Source of the DNA: Anaerocolumna cellulosilytica
GTDB lineage: Bacteria; Bacillota; Clostridia; Lachnospirales; Lachnospiraceae
Assembly: GCF_014218335.1 (NCBI RefSeq)
Contig: NZ_AP023367.1
Coordinates: 2,977,501-3,041,500, forward strand
Direction: 5' to 3'
Length of the DNA: 64,000 nt
The notes under the pieces are model-generated. The model was not told the origin of the DNA, did not search any database, and was given only the letters and a program-made list of their open reading frames with translations. A program made the translations under genes and the position numbers. Positions within the stretch are counted from its first letter, which is position 1; every line of letters begins with the position of its first letter. Shown here piece by piece: positions 17,913-26,309 of the stretch.

Positions 17913-18818
17913 ATGGATATTAATAATTATACTTTTTACAAAGAGAAAAAAAAACATGGCAACAGTACTTATCCTTTCACTATCTACAAGGTACGGATGC
18001 CGGAAACCTTTTATCAGTTTCCCCTGCATTACCATGGAGAGGTGGAACTGATTCATGTAAGTGAAGGCAAAGGGATTATTACCGTCAATCTAAAACCTTA
18101 TGTTGTTACAGCCGGAACCATAGCTTTCATATCCCCGGGAATCCTACATTCCATGGAACAATGCCCAGGAGAGCCCTTTGTTTATAGGAATTTCATCTTT
18201 GATTTAAAAATGGTACTTACACATACCTCCGATGAAAGTACCCTAAAAACCCTGCTTCCCATTATGGCAAATAAAATATATTTCCCGGTAATTATTGATA
18301 AGCAACATCCTCTGAATGTTCCTCTAACAGCATATATCAGTACGATGCAACAAATCCATGATACCAGGCTTCCGGGGTATGAACTGGCAATAAAATCCCA
18401 AATCATGCTAATAATTTATCTGCTTACATCGAATAACCAGCTGCTTACAGATAATTATTATTTTAAATTTACTGTCAGTAAATTAAAAAAAGTTCTATTT
18501 TACATTAGCAGACATTATGAAGAATCCATATCCATACAGGATGCTGCTGCAATTTTCGGAAGCAGTCCCTCTCATTTCATGCGTTTTTTTAAAAATACAA
18601 CAGGTTCTTCTTTCATACAGTATTTAAATGACTACCGCCTAAATATAGCACAAGAACAACTACTGACAACTTCCTGCTCCATTTTAGATATAGCGGTTAA
18701 TGCTGGTTTTAATAATCTCTCCTATTTTAACCGTATGTTTAAAAATAAATTTCAAGAATCCCCTTCAAGCTATCGGAAAAAACACTCATTTCCTCATCCG
18801 CCTGACCGTAAGAAATAA
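17913..18818 (+). CDS. AraC-family transcriptional regulator with cupin domain
   Basis: This is a 301-residue regulator. The N-terminal half (about 25-110) has the cupin sensor pattern of sugar-responsive AraC proteins (HYHGEVELIHVSEGKG). The C-terminus (about 190-290) holds two helix-turn-helix motifs, ending in the family pattern AGFNNLSYFNRMFKNKFQES. TGGAGG precedes the ATG. It is divergent from the secreted amylase gene, which it may control, although such regulators also act elsewhere. The ligand is unknown; a sugar is likely from the fold. Confidence 0.92.
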   Translation: MDINNYTFYKEKKKHGNSTYPFTIYKVRMPETFYQFPLHYHGEVELIHVSEGKGIITVNLKPYVVTAGTIAFISPGILHSMEQCPGEPFVYRNFIFDLKMVLTHTSDESTLKTLLPIMANKIYFPVIIDKQHPLNVPLTAYISTMQQIHDTRLPGYELAIKSQIMLIIYLLTSNNQLLTDNYYFKFTVSKLKKVLFYISRHYEESISIQDAAAIFGSSPSHFMRFFKNTTGSSFIQYLNDYRLNIAQEQLLTTSCSILDIAVNAGFNNLSYFNRMFKNKFQESPSSYRKKHSFPHPPDRKK

Positions 18819-18927
18819 CAGCCACATTGTAGTCAATTACATTTTGAAAAAACATATAAATCATTCCCCAAAATTCTGATTTACTTAATAACACCATAAA
18901 TAAGGTTAAAAATATAGCCGCCTTTTA

Positions 18928-18981
18928 TTGACAAATCGGTTTAATGATGTTAAACTCAAATCAGATTTAACATCATTAAAC
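18928..18981. promoter_or_regulatory. BlaI-type promoter and operator
   Basis: TTGACA (18928-18933) and TAAACT (18951-18956) are spaced by 17 bp. A perfect 16-bp inverted repeat, GTTTAATGATGTTAAA (18939-18954) and TTTAACATCATTAAAC (18966-18981), spans the region from the -10 to the ribosome site. This is the arrangement expected for an autoregulated BlaI/MecI repressor. Confidence 0.85.
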
Positions 18982-18996
18982 TAAGGAGTGTTTGAT

Positions 18997-19356
18997 ATGG
19001 TCGAGTACAAATTAGGTGTTATGGAAATGAAGTTTGCGGATTTGATGTGGGAGAATGAGCCAATTTCCTCCGGTGACTTGGTAAAATTATGTGAACAGGA
19101 ATTAGCCTGGAAGAAATCTACTACTTATACCATGCTGCGCCGCCTATGCCAACGCAATATTTTCAAAAATCAAGGTGGTTTGGTTTCTTCCATTCTATCC
19201 AAGCAAGAGTTCCATGCTTTGCAGAGCGAAAAGTTTATTGAAGAAACTTTTGACGGCTCGTTACCGCAATTTTTAGCGGCATTTTCAACAAGAAAAAAGC
19301 TGACTGATAAAGAAATTGAGGAATTGGAAAAATTAATACACCAGAGCAGGAGGTGA
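18997..19356 (+). CDS. BlaI/MecI/CopY-family repressor
   Basis: This is a 119-residue winged-helix repressor that dimerises on inverted-repeat operators and is inactivated by cleavage after a signal from its partner protease. The family core is clear: LGVMEMKFADLMWENEP, then the recognition region KKSTTYTMLRRLCQRN. The start is ATG at 18997, 8 bases after AAGGAG; the GTG at 18988 lies within that site. It is 4 bp before the M56 protease gene, a standard bla/mec-type pair. A perfect operator overlaps its promoter. Confidence 0.92.
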   Translation: MVEYKLGVMEMKFADLMWENEPISSGDLVKLCEQELAWKKSTTYTMLRRLCQRNIFKNQGGLVSSILSKQEFHALQSEKFIEETFDGSLPQFLAAFSTRKKLTDKEIEELEKLIHQSRR

Positions 19357-19360
19357 ACCT

Positions 19361-21328
19361 ATGGCGTATTTTATTCACTCGAAAATCCTTGATACTTTTT
19401 TACAAGTCCTCAATATGAGTTTGACTGCGAGCATCATAATTGTTTTCGTGCTGGTTGCACGACTGCTTTTGAAAAAAGCTCCTAAGGTTTTCTCCTATGC
19501 GCTGTGGAGCATTGTGTTCTTTCGGCTGCTTTGCCCGATTACCTTTGAAAGCATGTTTAGCTTGTTGCCAATCAATGCAAATCCCATTTCCACCAATACC
19601 ATTTATTCAGAAACGCCACAGATAAGCACAGGTATAACGACTGTTGACAATGCAATCAACCCCATATTACCTGCCCCTGCAAACGGCGCAAGTGACGATA
19701 ATCCGCTGCTGATAGCGGTAACCATTGGTGAAAACCTCTGGATTATGGGAATAGTTGTGCTGCTGACTTATAGCATTATTTCTCTTTTACGACTACGCAA
19801 AAAACTGATAGGCGCAGTAAAGCTGTACGATAACATTTTTCTTGCCGACCACATTGCATCCCCCTTTGTTATCGGTCTGTTCCGTCCGAAAATTTACTTA
19901 CCATCGTCTTTAGCGGAGCAGGAGCAAAGCTATATTATCCTGCATGAACAAACCCATATCCGTCGCTTTGACCATGTAATGAAAATTGTGACATTTGTGG
20001 CTTTGTGTATCCATTGGTTTAATCCGCTCGTTTGGATAGCGTTTACGCTTACGGTCAATGACATGGAAATGTCCTGTGATGAAAGCGTAGTGAAACGGCT
20101 GGGGGCCAACATTCGAGCGGAATATTCTGCATTGCTTTTAAGTCTTGCAACAGGCAAAAAAATCATTGCCGGTACCCCTTTGGCCTTTGGAGAAGGAGAT
20201 ATTAAAAGCAGGATAGAGAATGTTCTGCACTACAAAAAGCCTGCCTTGTGGGTCATGCTGGCATCATTGGCTTCCGTATCTGCAGTCTGTATTGCATTTG
20301 CGTCCAACCCACCGCGTACATCAATGGATTGGGCTAAAAACCTGCGTGTCAAGGATGTTGCAAAAATTGAGTTGGTCGTAATGTCGAGCGATGAAAATGA
20401 GCGGTATCGCTTATATGAGCCTTCTGAGTTCTCCGACATTGTTACGCTGGTGAATAAAAGCCGTGGTGTCTATCTTCCAAACCCGGAAAGTATGGCGGGC
20501 AACGCTGAGACATATTATATTACCACCACAGATGGGGTGCGCCATATATTCAGTAACAATGGCTATCTATTTATTGATGGGGACTCTTATGACGCCGGAC
20601 ATCATTGGCTTTCGTCGTGGGGCAATGTAAAAGGAAATGCCCCGCTGCCGGAGACCTTTCTCTTTGGCAATGAGAAATTATTAACCATGGACGAACTAAA
20701 GCTCATTGCCTCAAAAGGCGATGCTATTTCTTGGGATGACTTTGCTCCCTACAATGGGCAGGATATCGGTTTCGGGCTGTATATTATGCACTATCCAATG
20801 GAGCCGCCTTATTATGTTAGAGTTGGCGGAGTGCCAGGGGAATCGCCTATATATGTTTATTTAGGTTCTACCGAGACGGGGCAGGATATTGACATTCGGC
20901 AGGAAAGCATAGATGAGTTTATTCAAAATTCCGAAGTGGAACGTATTGTTTTCTGGGTGAAGCCCGACGAAACTCCGCAAGCTATCGGCAAAGTGGCAGT
21001 TATGCAGTGGTTGAACCGTTACAAAGGTGATAAAGTATCTAATCTTGAGCGTATCACTGATTATACCGTTGACAGTGTGAATGTAATTTCTGGCACACCC
21101 AAAGCAGGGCAGACTTGGCAGGATATGCCGTACCATTATGTTGTTCGTGCAGAATACAGCATATCAACCGCTACGGAAGAATATCTCTCTCCCGCTGATG
21201 GTATTTCAGGAAAAGGCTGGTTTAAGGGATTGTTTAAAGAACTATGTGTGAAATCGTTAGGCAATGGAAACTTTGAAGTTATCAGCATAGGAACAGGCGG
21301 AGGTGAACAGAAGTTTTTACAGCAATAG
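19361..21328 (+). CDS. BlaR1/MecR1-like M56 membrane metalloprotease, no penicillin-binding domain
   Basis: This is a 655-residue membrane sensor-protease. Several membrane helices occupy residues about 15-150, the zinc protease motif HEQTH is at 195-199, and the downstream family block HWFNPLVW and MEMSCDESV is conserved. A last helix at about 258-280 leads to an extracellular C-terminal part of about 370 residues. That part does not show the SxxK, SxN and KTG motifs of the BlaR1 penicillin-sensing domain, so the stimulus is unlikely to be a beta-lactam bound in the usual way. It should cleave or trigger cleavage of the BlaI-like repressor next to it. Which genes respond besides itself is unknown. 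Confidence 0.88.
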   Translation: MAYFIHSKILDTFLQVLNMSLTASIIIVFVLVARLLLKKAPKVFSYALWSIVFFRLLCPITFESMFSLLPINANPISTNTIYSETPQISTGITTVDNAINPILPAPANGASDDNPLLIAVTIGENLWIMGIVVLLTYSIISLLRLRKKLIGAVKLYDNIFLADHIASPFVIGLFRPKIYLPSSLAEQEQSYIILHEQTHIRRFDHVMKIVTFVALCIHWFNPLVWIAFTLTVNDMEMSCDESVVKRLGANIRAEYSALLLSLATGKKIIAGTPLAFGEGDIKSRIENVLHYKKPALWVMLASLASVSAVCIAFASNPPRTSMDWAKNLRVKDVAKIELVVMSSDENERYRLYEPSEFSDIVTLVNKSRGVYLPNPESMAGNAETYYITTTDGVRHIFSNNGYLFIDGDSYDAGHHWLSSWGNVKGNAPLPETFLFGNEKLLTMDELKLIASKGDAISWDDFAPYNGQDIGFGLYIMHYPMEPPYYVRVGGVPGESPIYVYLGSTETGQDIDIRQESIDEFIQNSEVERIVFWVKPDETPQAIGKVAVMQWLNRYKGDKVSNLERITDYTVDSVNVISGTPKAGQTWQDMPYHYVVRAEYSISTATEEYLSPADGISGKGWFKGLFKELCVKSLGNGNFEVISIGTGGGEQKFLQQ

Positions 21329-21813
21329 TCAATTTATAATAATATGTTCAGAATGTTCAGGAATACTTTACAGCGTAACTATTAACTTGGATTACCGGCA
21401 TCCTTATCTACACCTCCTCCATTCAACAGATTGGAGTTTGTAAACAAGAACGTTTGCAAATAAGAACAGCCCTTAAATATTCTGGATAGGAAGCAGCTCA
21501 TTCTAGGTAGTCGGTTTTCTTTCAGTCCCTATTCATATAAATCACTTATATAAGTAAAAATTATACCCCTCATTTCTTCACAACATCTGTCATTATCTTT
21601 GCCTCTAATGCTGAACAATGCAGGAAGAACTGTTCATTTTTGAACAGTTCTTCCTTATTTTCATCACTTAGAACGGCAAAGATTAATTACAGGAAATCCC
21701 TTCAATATAAAACAATTCAACCGCAAGAGAAAAATACCCAGTACATTTATAATTTTAAATAGTTTCTTTAAATCATTTGTGTAATGCAACGAAGATATTA
21801 TCTATTCTGCATA
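21329..21813. other. 485-bp intergenic region
   Basis: No supported gene is seen between the M56 protease and the convergent acetyltransferase. The only clear structure is the terminator hairpin at 21622-21662, described separately. Confidence 0.6.
21622..21662. terminator. strong hairpin terminator
   Basis: AGGAAGAACTGTTCA (21622-21636) pairs perfectly over 15 bp with TGAACAGTTCTTCCT (21641-21655) around a TTTT loop, followed by TATTTTCATC. It lies about 300 bp after the M56 protease gene and before the convergent acetyltransferase gene. Confidence 0.75.
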
Positions 21814-22611
21814 TTATTTCCTATTTTTTTCAATCCATTCTATAGAATAATCAACCAGTGCTTTCTGACTCATGGACTTTATTAATGCATTACCAATATA
21901 TGCTTCTCCAACTATATGACTATTTTCAAAGGATATACCTATTTCTTCAAAATCTTCACCATCAACATATAGTGTTTCATAAGTAACCCACTCTCTTACT
22001 CCATCTACCATAATAGCACTGCTTTCTTTGGTAACATGCTTTGAAGGATACATTGCTATCGTATCTGCCAAATGAATTGATGTATTTTTATTATAGCCTA
22101 CACCAATTAATAATACTTTTCCATTCAAATGGTATAATTTATCCATGGGAGAACCTTGACCAAATATATTACTTAAATCATGCCCTGTCGTAAGATATTC
22201 TGCGTTTTTTCCGACTGCGGCAACTGAACGGGCTGGATGATCGCTTCTATATGCTCCCTGCCAATTACGAAACATTTCCGCAACTGCTCCCATAGTGTTC
22301 GTTGGAGTAATTCTCTTATCATATGCCGGCCAGTTTTCACGTATTGTTTGCCACCATTCCCTTGGCTCTTCCCAGTGGACACCTGATTCTGGGTCTAGGT
22401 TTTTCCAAGACTGTGTTGGCATCATAATCGTCCCGTCAGTTCCTACAGTATCTAACAGTGCTTCTATCACAATTTGAGGTCCTCCGCATACAAATCCCAT
22501 ACTGCTTAATGAAGCATGTACCATTACAGTATCACCGTTTACAATTCCAACCTTTTTTATACCATCAATAATATCCTTTTTTAAAACTAATTTTCTCTCT
22601 ACCGATTGCAT
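21814..22611 (-). CDS. aminoglycoside N(3)-acetyltransferase family protein
   Basis: This 265-residue cytoplasmic protein belongs to the AAC(3)/YokD family, acetyl-CoA-dependent enzymes that acetylate the 3-amino group of 2-deoxystreptamine aminoglycosides. The N-terminal DTVMVHASLSSMGFVCGG, the central TGTIMMPTQSW-like block (about 74-85) and the RSDHPARSVAAVG motif around the family's conserved His are all present. Length is normal. AAGGGTG lies 5 bases before the ATG. Chromosomal members of this family do not always confer resistance, so the antibiotic role is inferred. Confidence 0.87.
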   Translation of the reverse strand: MQSVERKLVLKKDIIDGIKKVGIVNGDTVMVHASLSSMGFVCGGPQIVIEALLDTVGTDGTIMMPTQSWKNLDPESGVHWEEPREWWQTIRENWPAYDKRITPTNTMGAVAEMFRNWQGAYRSDHPARSVAAVGKNAEYLTTGHDLSNIFGQGSPMDKLYHLNGKVLLIGVGYNKNTSIHLADTIAMYPSKHVTKESSAIMVDGVREWVTYETLYVDGEDFEEIGISFENSHIVGEAYIGNALIKSMSQKALVDYSIEWIEKNRK

Positions 22612-22908
22612 AAATTCACCCTTTCATTCAATTTAAATAATTTGTTTAGGAAAAACTGGATAAATGGAGACGGATGCTATTTTATACCAATGATCTAATA
22701 AATATAGTTAATTTCTTTACAACATATGTATTTATTGAGATAGTATTTTATTAATCACCAAAAAGAATAATCTTCTCCTTTTGTTTCCTTTAAGAACCCC
22801 CATAATATCACATCCTTTAATTTGACAAGGATTTGTTTAATTTACGGAAAAGACTATTTATATCTTCATGTGATATATTGATATCAGAAAATATGAAAGG
22901 AATATAAT

Positions 22909-23544
22909 ATGAATAAATCAATTTTACAAGTAAGGCAATTATGTAAAACCTTTTCGTCGGATGGACAACAGCAGCACATCCTCACTAACTTAGATATTGA
23001 TATTTATAAAGGTGATTTTACCATCATAATGGGCAGCTCCGGTTCTGGTAAAACCACTCTTTTGTATGCATTGTCCGGAATGGATACACCTACACTTGGT
23101 AAGATCATCTTTCAAGGTACTCAAATCCAAAATCTTAGCAGCGATGAACTTGCTAACTTCAGAAAAAAACATTGCGGATTTGTATTTCAGAGCATCTATC
23201 TCCTTGAAAATATGAGTATTATGGATAATGTCCTGACTGCAGGATATCTTGTAAGCAATAACAAACCAGAAATAATCAAACGTGCAAAAGAGCTTTTTCT
23301 GCAGGTCGGATTAACAGAAGAAATATGGCGTAAATTTCCCAGCCAATTATCCGGAGGTGAAAAGCAGCGTGCTGCTCTTATTCGTTCCCTAATCAATAAG
23401 CCTGATATCATATTTGCAGATGAACCTACCGGAGCACTTAATTCTTCTACTGGCAAAGATGTCCTGGATATTCTGACAAAAGTAAACCAAAATGGTCAGA
23501 GCATTGTTATGTTAATATGTCTCCTTCACTATCCCTTGCACTAA
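22909..23544 (+). pseudogene. truncated ABC transporter ATP-binding protein
   Basis: Residues 1-200 match a MacB/BceA-type ATPase, with Walker A GSSGSGKTT, signature LSGGEKQR and Walker B IIFADEPTGA. After GQSIVM at about 23511 the expected (V/T)THD switch histidine and the last 30-40 residues are missing. They are replaced by LICLLHYPLH and a stop, read from DNA that belongs to an inverted response-regulator fragment. The protein lacks the catalytic H-loop and its permease partner is absent, so it is almost certainly non-functional. The ribosome site GAAAGGAA and ATG at the front are intact. Confidence 0.75.
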
Positions 23545-23780
23545 TAAACAATATTGGGATATCTGATTCCTCACGTATGCTTTTACAGAAATTAAACCCG
23601 GAACATTCCTTCAGATTAATATCCAAAATAAGTAATGACACATCATTCTCTGTAAATAATTTCATTCCTTCCTCATATTATGTTGCATATGCAGTCTTAA
23701 TACCGAACATTTCAAAATATTCTGCCGTAGTCTTGGCAATATCTAGTTCATCATCTATAACTATGCAATCATACTTCATA
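23507..23780 (-). pseudogene. response-regulator receiver fragment, inverted and truncated
   Basis: On the minus strand, from an ATG at 23780, the frame reads MKYDCIVIDDELDIAKTTAE, a receiver-domain start with the acidic pair IDDE. It then meets an in-frame TAA after AYAT, and continues with the phosphoacceptor-type block LLILDINLKECSGF and the later DIPILFISARDSEGD. It ends at about 23513, where the ABC gene from the other strand begins. The stop codon, missing effector domain and abrupt junction mark it as a remnant, probably of the regulator once paired with the broken ABC transporter. Confidence 0.7.
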
Positions 23781-23934
23781 TACACGTATCCTCTAAAATG
23801 ACTTTTCTCAATATTTTATATCTGTATACAATAATATCTTATTACAGATAAGAAGTAAATATTATAAAATACCTCTTCATCGAATTTAACATGACTTGTC
23901 ATTCCCTAAGAGTAATGGCAACTTATTCATTAAT

Positions 23935-24132
23935 TTATTTATCCATAGCCTCTGAAACAACTTCATCAATGCTCAATTTAATATGATCTGAATCACTAAA
24001 CGAAATTTCATTAGGGTATTGTGTGTCTGTATTACTAATTACATCCTGTGATGAATTTGGTTCGTTAGCCTGTTCACTCTTAACTGTATCGTCATGACAT
24101 GCGGCAAGAAAAATCAGAAGTTATTTTTTCAT
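23935..24132 (-). pseudogene. short lipoprotein gene with in-frame stop at codon 4
   Basis: The ATG at 24130-24132 overlaps the TGA of the ABC ATPase gene (ATGA), as expected for the next gene of the operon. The frame reads M-K-K-stop-LLIFLAACHDD and then stays open for 54 more codons to TAA at 23935. LAAC is a lipobox, and the rest (for example YPNEISFSDSDHIKLSIDEV) is acidic and soluble. The signal peptide is also too short, so a small deletion plus the TAA has probably killed the gene. A sequencing error at the A-run is a possible alternative. Confidence 0.55.
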
Positions 24133-24770
24133 TGAGCAACTTCTTTCATAAGCAGTTTTCTATGTCTAATTTGTAATACGGCATCCGCCTGTCTTGCAAC
24201 ATCGTTTGAGTGGGTTACTACCACCACACATTTTTGAAGCTGATGGGCGCTCTCCTTCAGGAGTGTAGTAATTTCAGCCGCGGTATCATCATCCAGATTT
24301 CCGGTAGGCTCGTCAGCCAGTATGATTGCTGCATCGGAGGCAATCGCACGGGCAATCGCAACCCTTTGCTGTTGACCGCCCGATAGCTTCAATACATTGC
24401 GATTCATTTCTGCCATTGTTAAGCCGAGCCGTTCTAAAATCGGTACTACATCCTGCTGTGCAGTCAGCTTTACATTTTCAACCGGTGTCATGTAATCAAT
24501 TAGGTTATAATTCTGAAAAATTAAGGCCACATGATTACGCCGATGATTAGCAAGCCCCTGTTTAGCAATATTCTCACCATCAAAAAGGATTTTCCCCTTC
24601 ATAGGAACATCAAGCCCACCGAGCAAGGAAAGAAGTGTTGTCTTGCCGGAACCCGAAGGGCCAAGTATGGCGTACAACTTTCCGATTTCCAGTTCTGCTG
24701 TTACATCACTTAATACATTTGTTTTTTTATCATAGGAGTATGAAATATCTTTGATTTCTAAAATAGCCAT
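24129..24770 (-). CDS. ABC transporter ATP-binding protein (MacB/LolD/BceA-type)
   Basis: This is a 213-residue ATPase that energises the FtsX-type permease encoded 16 bp upstream. All ATPase motifs are intact: Walker A GPSGSGKTT, signature LSGGQQQR, Walker B IILADEPTGNLDD and switch VVTHSND. In this family the complex is a mechanotransmitter that moves or removes antimicrobial peptides or lipoproteins, rather than a classical importer. It lies in the unit permease, ATPase, lipoprotein remnant, downstream of a two-component system that probably controls it. Confidence 0.92.
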   Translation of the reverse strand: MAILEIKDISYSYDKKTNVLSDVTAELEIGKLYAILGPSGSGKTTLLSLLGGLDVPMKGKILFDGENIAKQGLANHRRNHVALIFQNYNLIDYMTPVENVKLTAQQDVVPILERLGLTMAEMNRNVLKLSGGQQQRVAIARAIASDAAIILADEPTGNLDDDTAAEITTLLKESAHQLQKCVVVVTHSNDVARQADAVLQIRHRKLLMKEVAQ

Positions 24771-24786
24771 TCCAAAACCGCCTTTC

Positions 24787-26172
24787 TTAGCTCATTTTTG
24801 ATAAGATTTCCCCAGGTTTCAACCTCATAACCGTCGTGCCCGATATACCGACTGAGAGAATAATAACGGTTAAACCAATGAAACAAAGCTGAACCATGCT
24901 GTCGGCACCAATCGACACATCGATGCTCTCCACCTCCGGTATCTGGGCTATCTTATCACCGTTGCCTGCGCTTCCGGTAACTGCCGTCGCTACTTTATTA
25001 TCATCGACAGAATTTTTATTCTGAATGGTGCTTTGAGTGTTCTTCTGCAACAGTTCATTTCCGACCTTGTTCGCTATGAGGTTACTCGTAAAGAATGACA
25101 GTCCAAAAGCCAGTACCGCTATCAGAAGCACTTCAACAAGATATTGCCCGAGTATAGATATTTTTGTTATTCCTACAGATAGAAATACCCCTGTTTCATA
25201 GATACGACTCCTAGTCCACATCATTAAAATGAGTGATAGGATAATGGCACTTACAACGACAATCACAATAAGCAGTATTACCACCAAGTCATTCAGCTTT
25301 CCCAGTGGGGCGGCGGCTTGTAAATACGTCTGCTTATCCGCATCGATAGAAAAGGCTTTCAAATCCAACTCGGAAAGGCTTTTGACCTGTTCTACAATAC
25401 TGTCAAGCTCCGCAGGGTCAGTGGCTTTAAATGTTGCCGTATCAAACCCTGCTTTTCTGTCGGGAACAAGCTGTTGCAAGGTATCGAGATCAAAAATAAT
25501 TTTATTTTCCAGCTTATCATAAGATGTTACCTGTGCAAGCACGCTGTCAGTGTTTTTAATTTCGTATAAGCCAATAATCTTCACGTCGGCAGAACTGTCA
25601 GCTTGCAAAGTAAGTGTATCTCCAGTAGAAAGTCCATTCCGTTCGGCTAAATCTTTGCTGATAATTGCTACATGGCTGTCTGTGTCGCTAATATGCTGAC
25701 CTTCAATAAGTTCTACTTGTCCGGACGTGAAGTAGCTATTACTTTCAGAATTGCCGACAATCAGTGTGTTTACCATACTTTTGAATTGATCTTTAATCGG
25801 AATATTGCCGGGAATAAAAATAACATCATCTACAGCAAGTAAAAGTTCAGATGTTGCATCATAGCCTTCAATCTCCGGAACATTCATAATTGCAGAAATG
25901 ACCTTCTGTGTGATGGGCATTTCCGAGTACACAATCATGCCAGTGTCTACTGTTTCCATTATGAAATACGGATTATCCTCTGTATAGTTGACGCTTACTT
26001 GAAACTTACCGCCAAGAGCTTTCCGCAAATCCTCCTGTGTGCTTTCCGAAGCCTTCCCAATTGCAAGTCCTGTCAAAACAAAGGATGACATGATGAGCAG
26101 GATGACAAGAAGAAGGATGCTTTTTCCGCATTTTCGGGAGACATATAGCCTCGCCCGTTTTACAAAATTCAT
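24787..26172 (-). CDS. FtsX-like ABC transporter permease (MacB-type)
   Basis: This 461-residue membrane protein has the MacB layout. One helix lies near residues 18-38, followed by an extracellular MacB-like domain (about 40-280). Three C-terminal helices (about 288-312, 340-365 and 428-450) carry the FtsX signature region. The small extracellular insert NTQSTIQNKNSVDDNK between the last helices is variable. CTGGAGG precedes the ATG at 26172. It has its own promoter with three 11-bp-spaced repeats that match those before the response regulator. It pairs with the ATPase just downstream. Confidence 0.88.
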   Translation of the reverse strand: MNFVKRARLYVSRKCGKSILLLVILLIMSSFVLTGLAIGKASESTQEDLRKALGGKFQVSVNYTEDNPYFIMETVDTGMIVYSEMPITQKVISAIMNVPEIEGYDATSELLLAVDDVIFIPGNIPIKDQFKSMVNTLIVGNSESNSYFTSGQVELIEGQHISDTDSHVAIISKDLAERNGLSTGDTLTLQADSSADVKIIGLYEIKNTDSVLAQVTSYDKLENKIIFDLDTLQQLVPDRKAGFDTATFKATDPAELDSIVEQVKSLSELDLKAFSIDADKQTYLQAAAPLGKLNDLVVILLIVIVVVSAIILSLILMMWTRSRIYETGVFLSVGITKISILGQYLVEVLLIAVLAFGLSFFTSNLIANKVGNELLQKNTQSTIQNKNSVDDNKVATAVTGSAGNGDKIAQIPEVESIDVSIGADSMVQLCFIGLTVIILSVGISGTTVMRLKPGEILSKMS

Positions 26173-26218
26173 AATCGTTACCTCCAGTTCGTTATTCTGT
26201 TCTTTTGAACATGGTGAT

Positions 26219-26262
26219 ATGATAACGTCCCTGTATGGAACGTATATGAAACATATATGGAA
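26219..26262 (-). promoter_or_regulatory. activator-type promoter of permease operon with three direct repeats
   Basis: On the minus strand TTCCATA, TTTCATA and TTCCATA are spaced exactly 11 bp (plus-strand starts 26256, 26245, 26234). The last copy is 9 bp from a candidate -10, TATCAT (26219-26224). The response-regulator promoter shows the same repeat and the same 9-bp gap, so this is probably the binding site of that regulator. Confidence 0.7.
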
Positions 26263-26265
26263 TCA

Positions 26266-26295
26266 CATAAAAAGCCCTCCGATTTCTCGGAGAGC
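26266..26295 (-). terminator. terminator after histidine kinase gene
   Basis: On the minus strand GCTCTCCGA pairs with TCGGAGGGC around a GAAA loop and is followed by TTTTTATG. It ends the response regulator-kinase transcript before the separate promoter of the permease operon. Confidence 0.8.
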
Positions 26296-26309
26296 TTGAG
26301 TAGCGTTTT

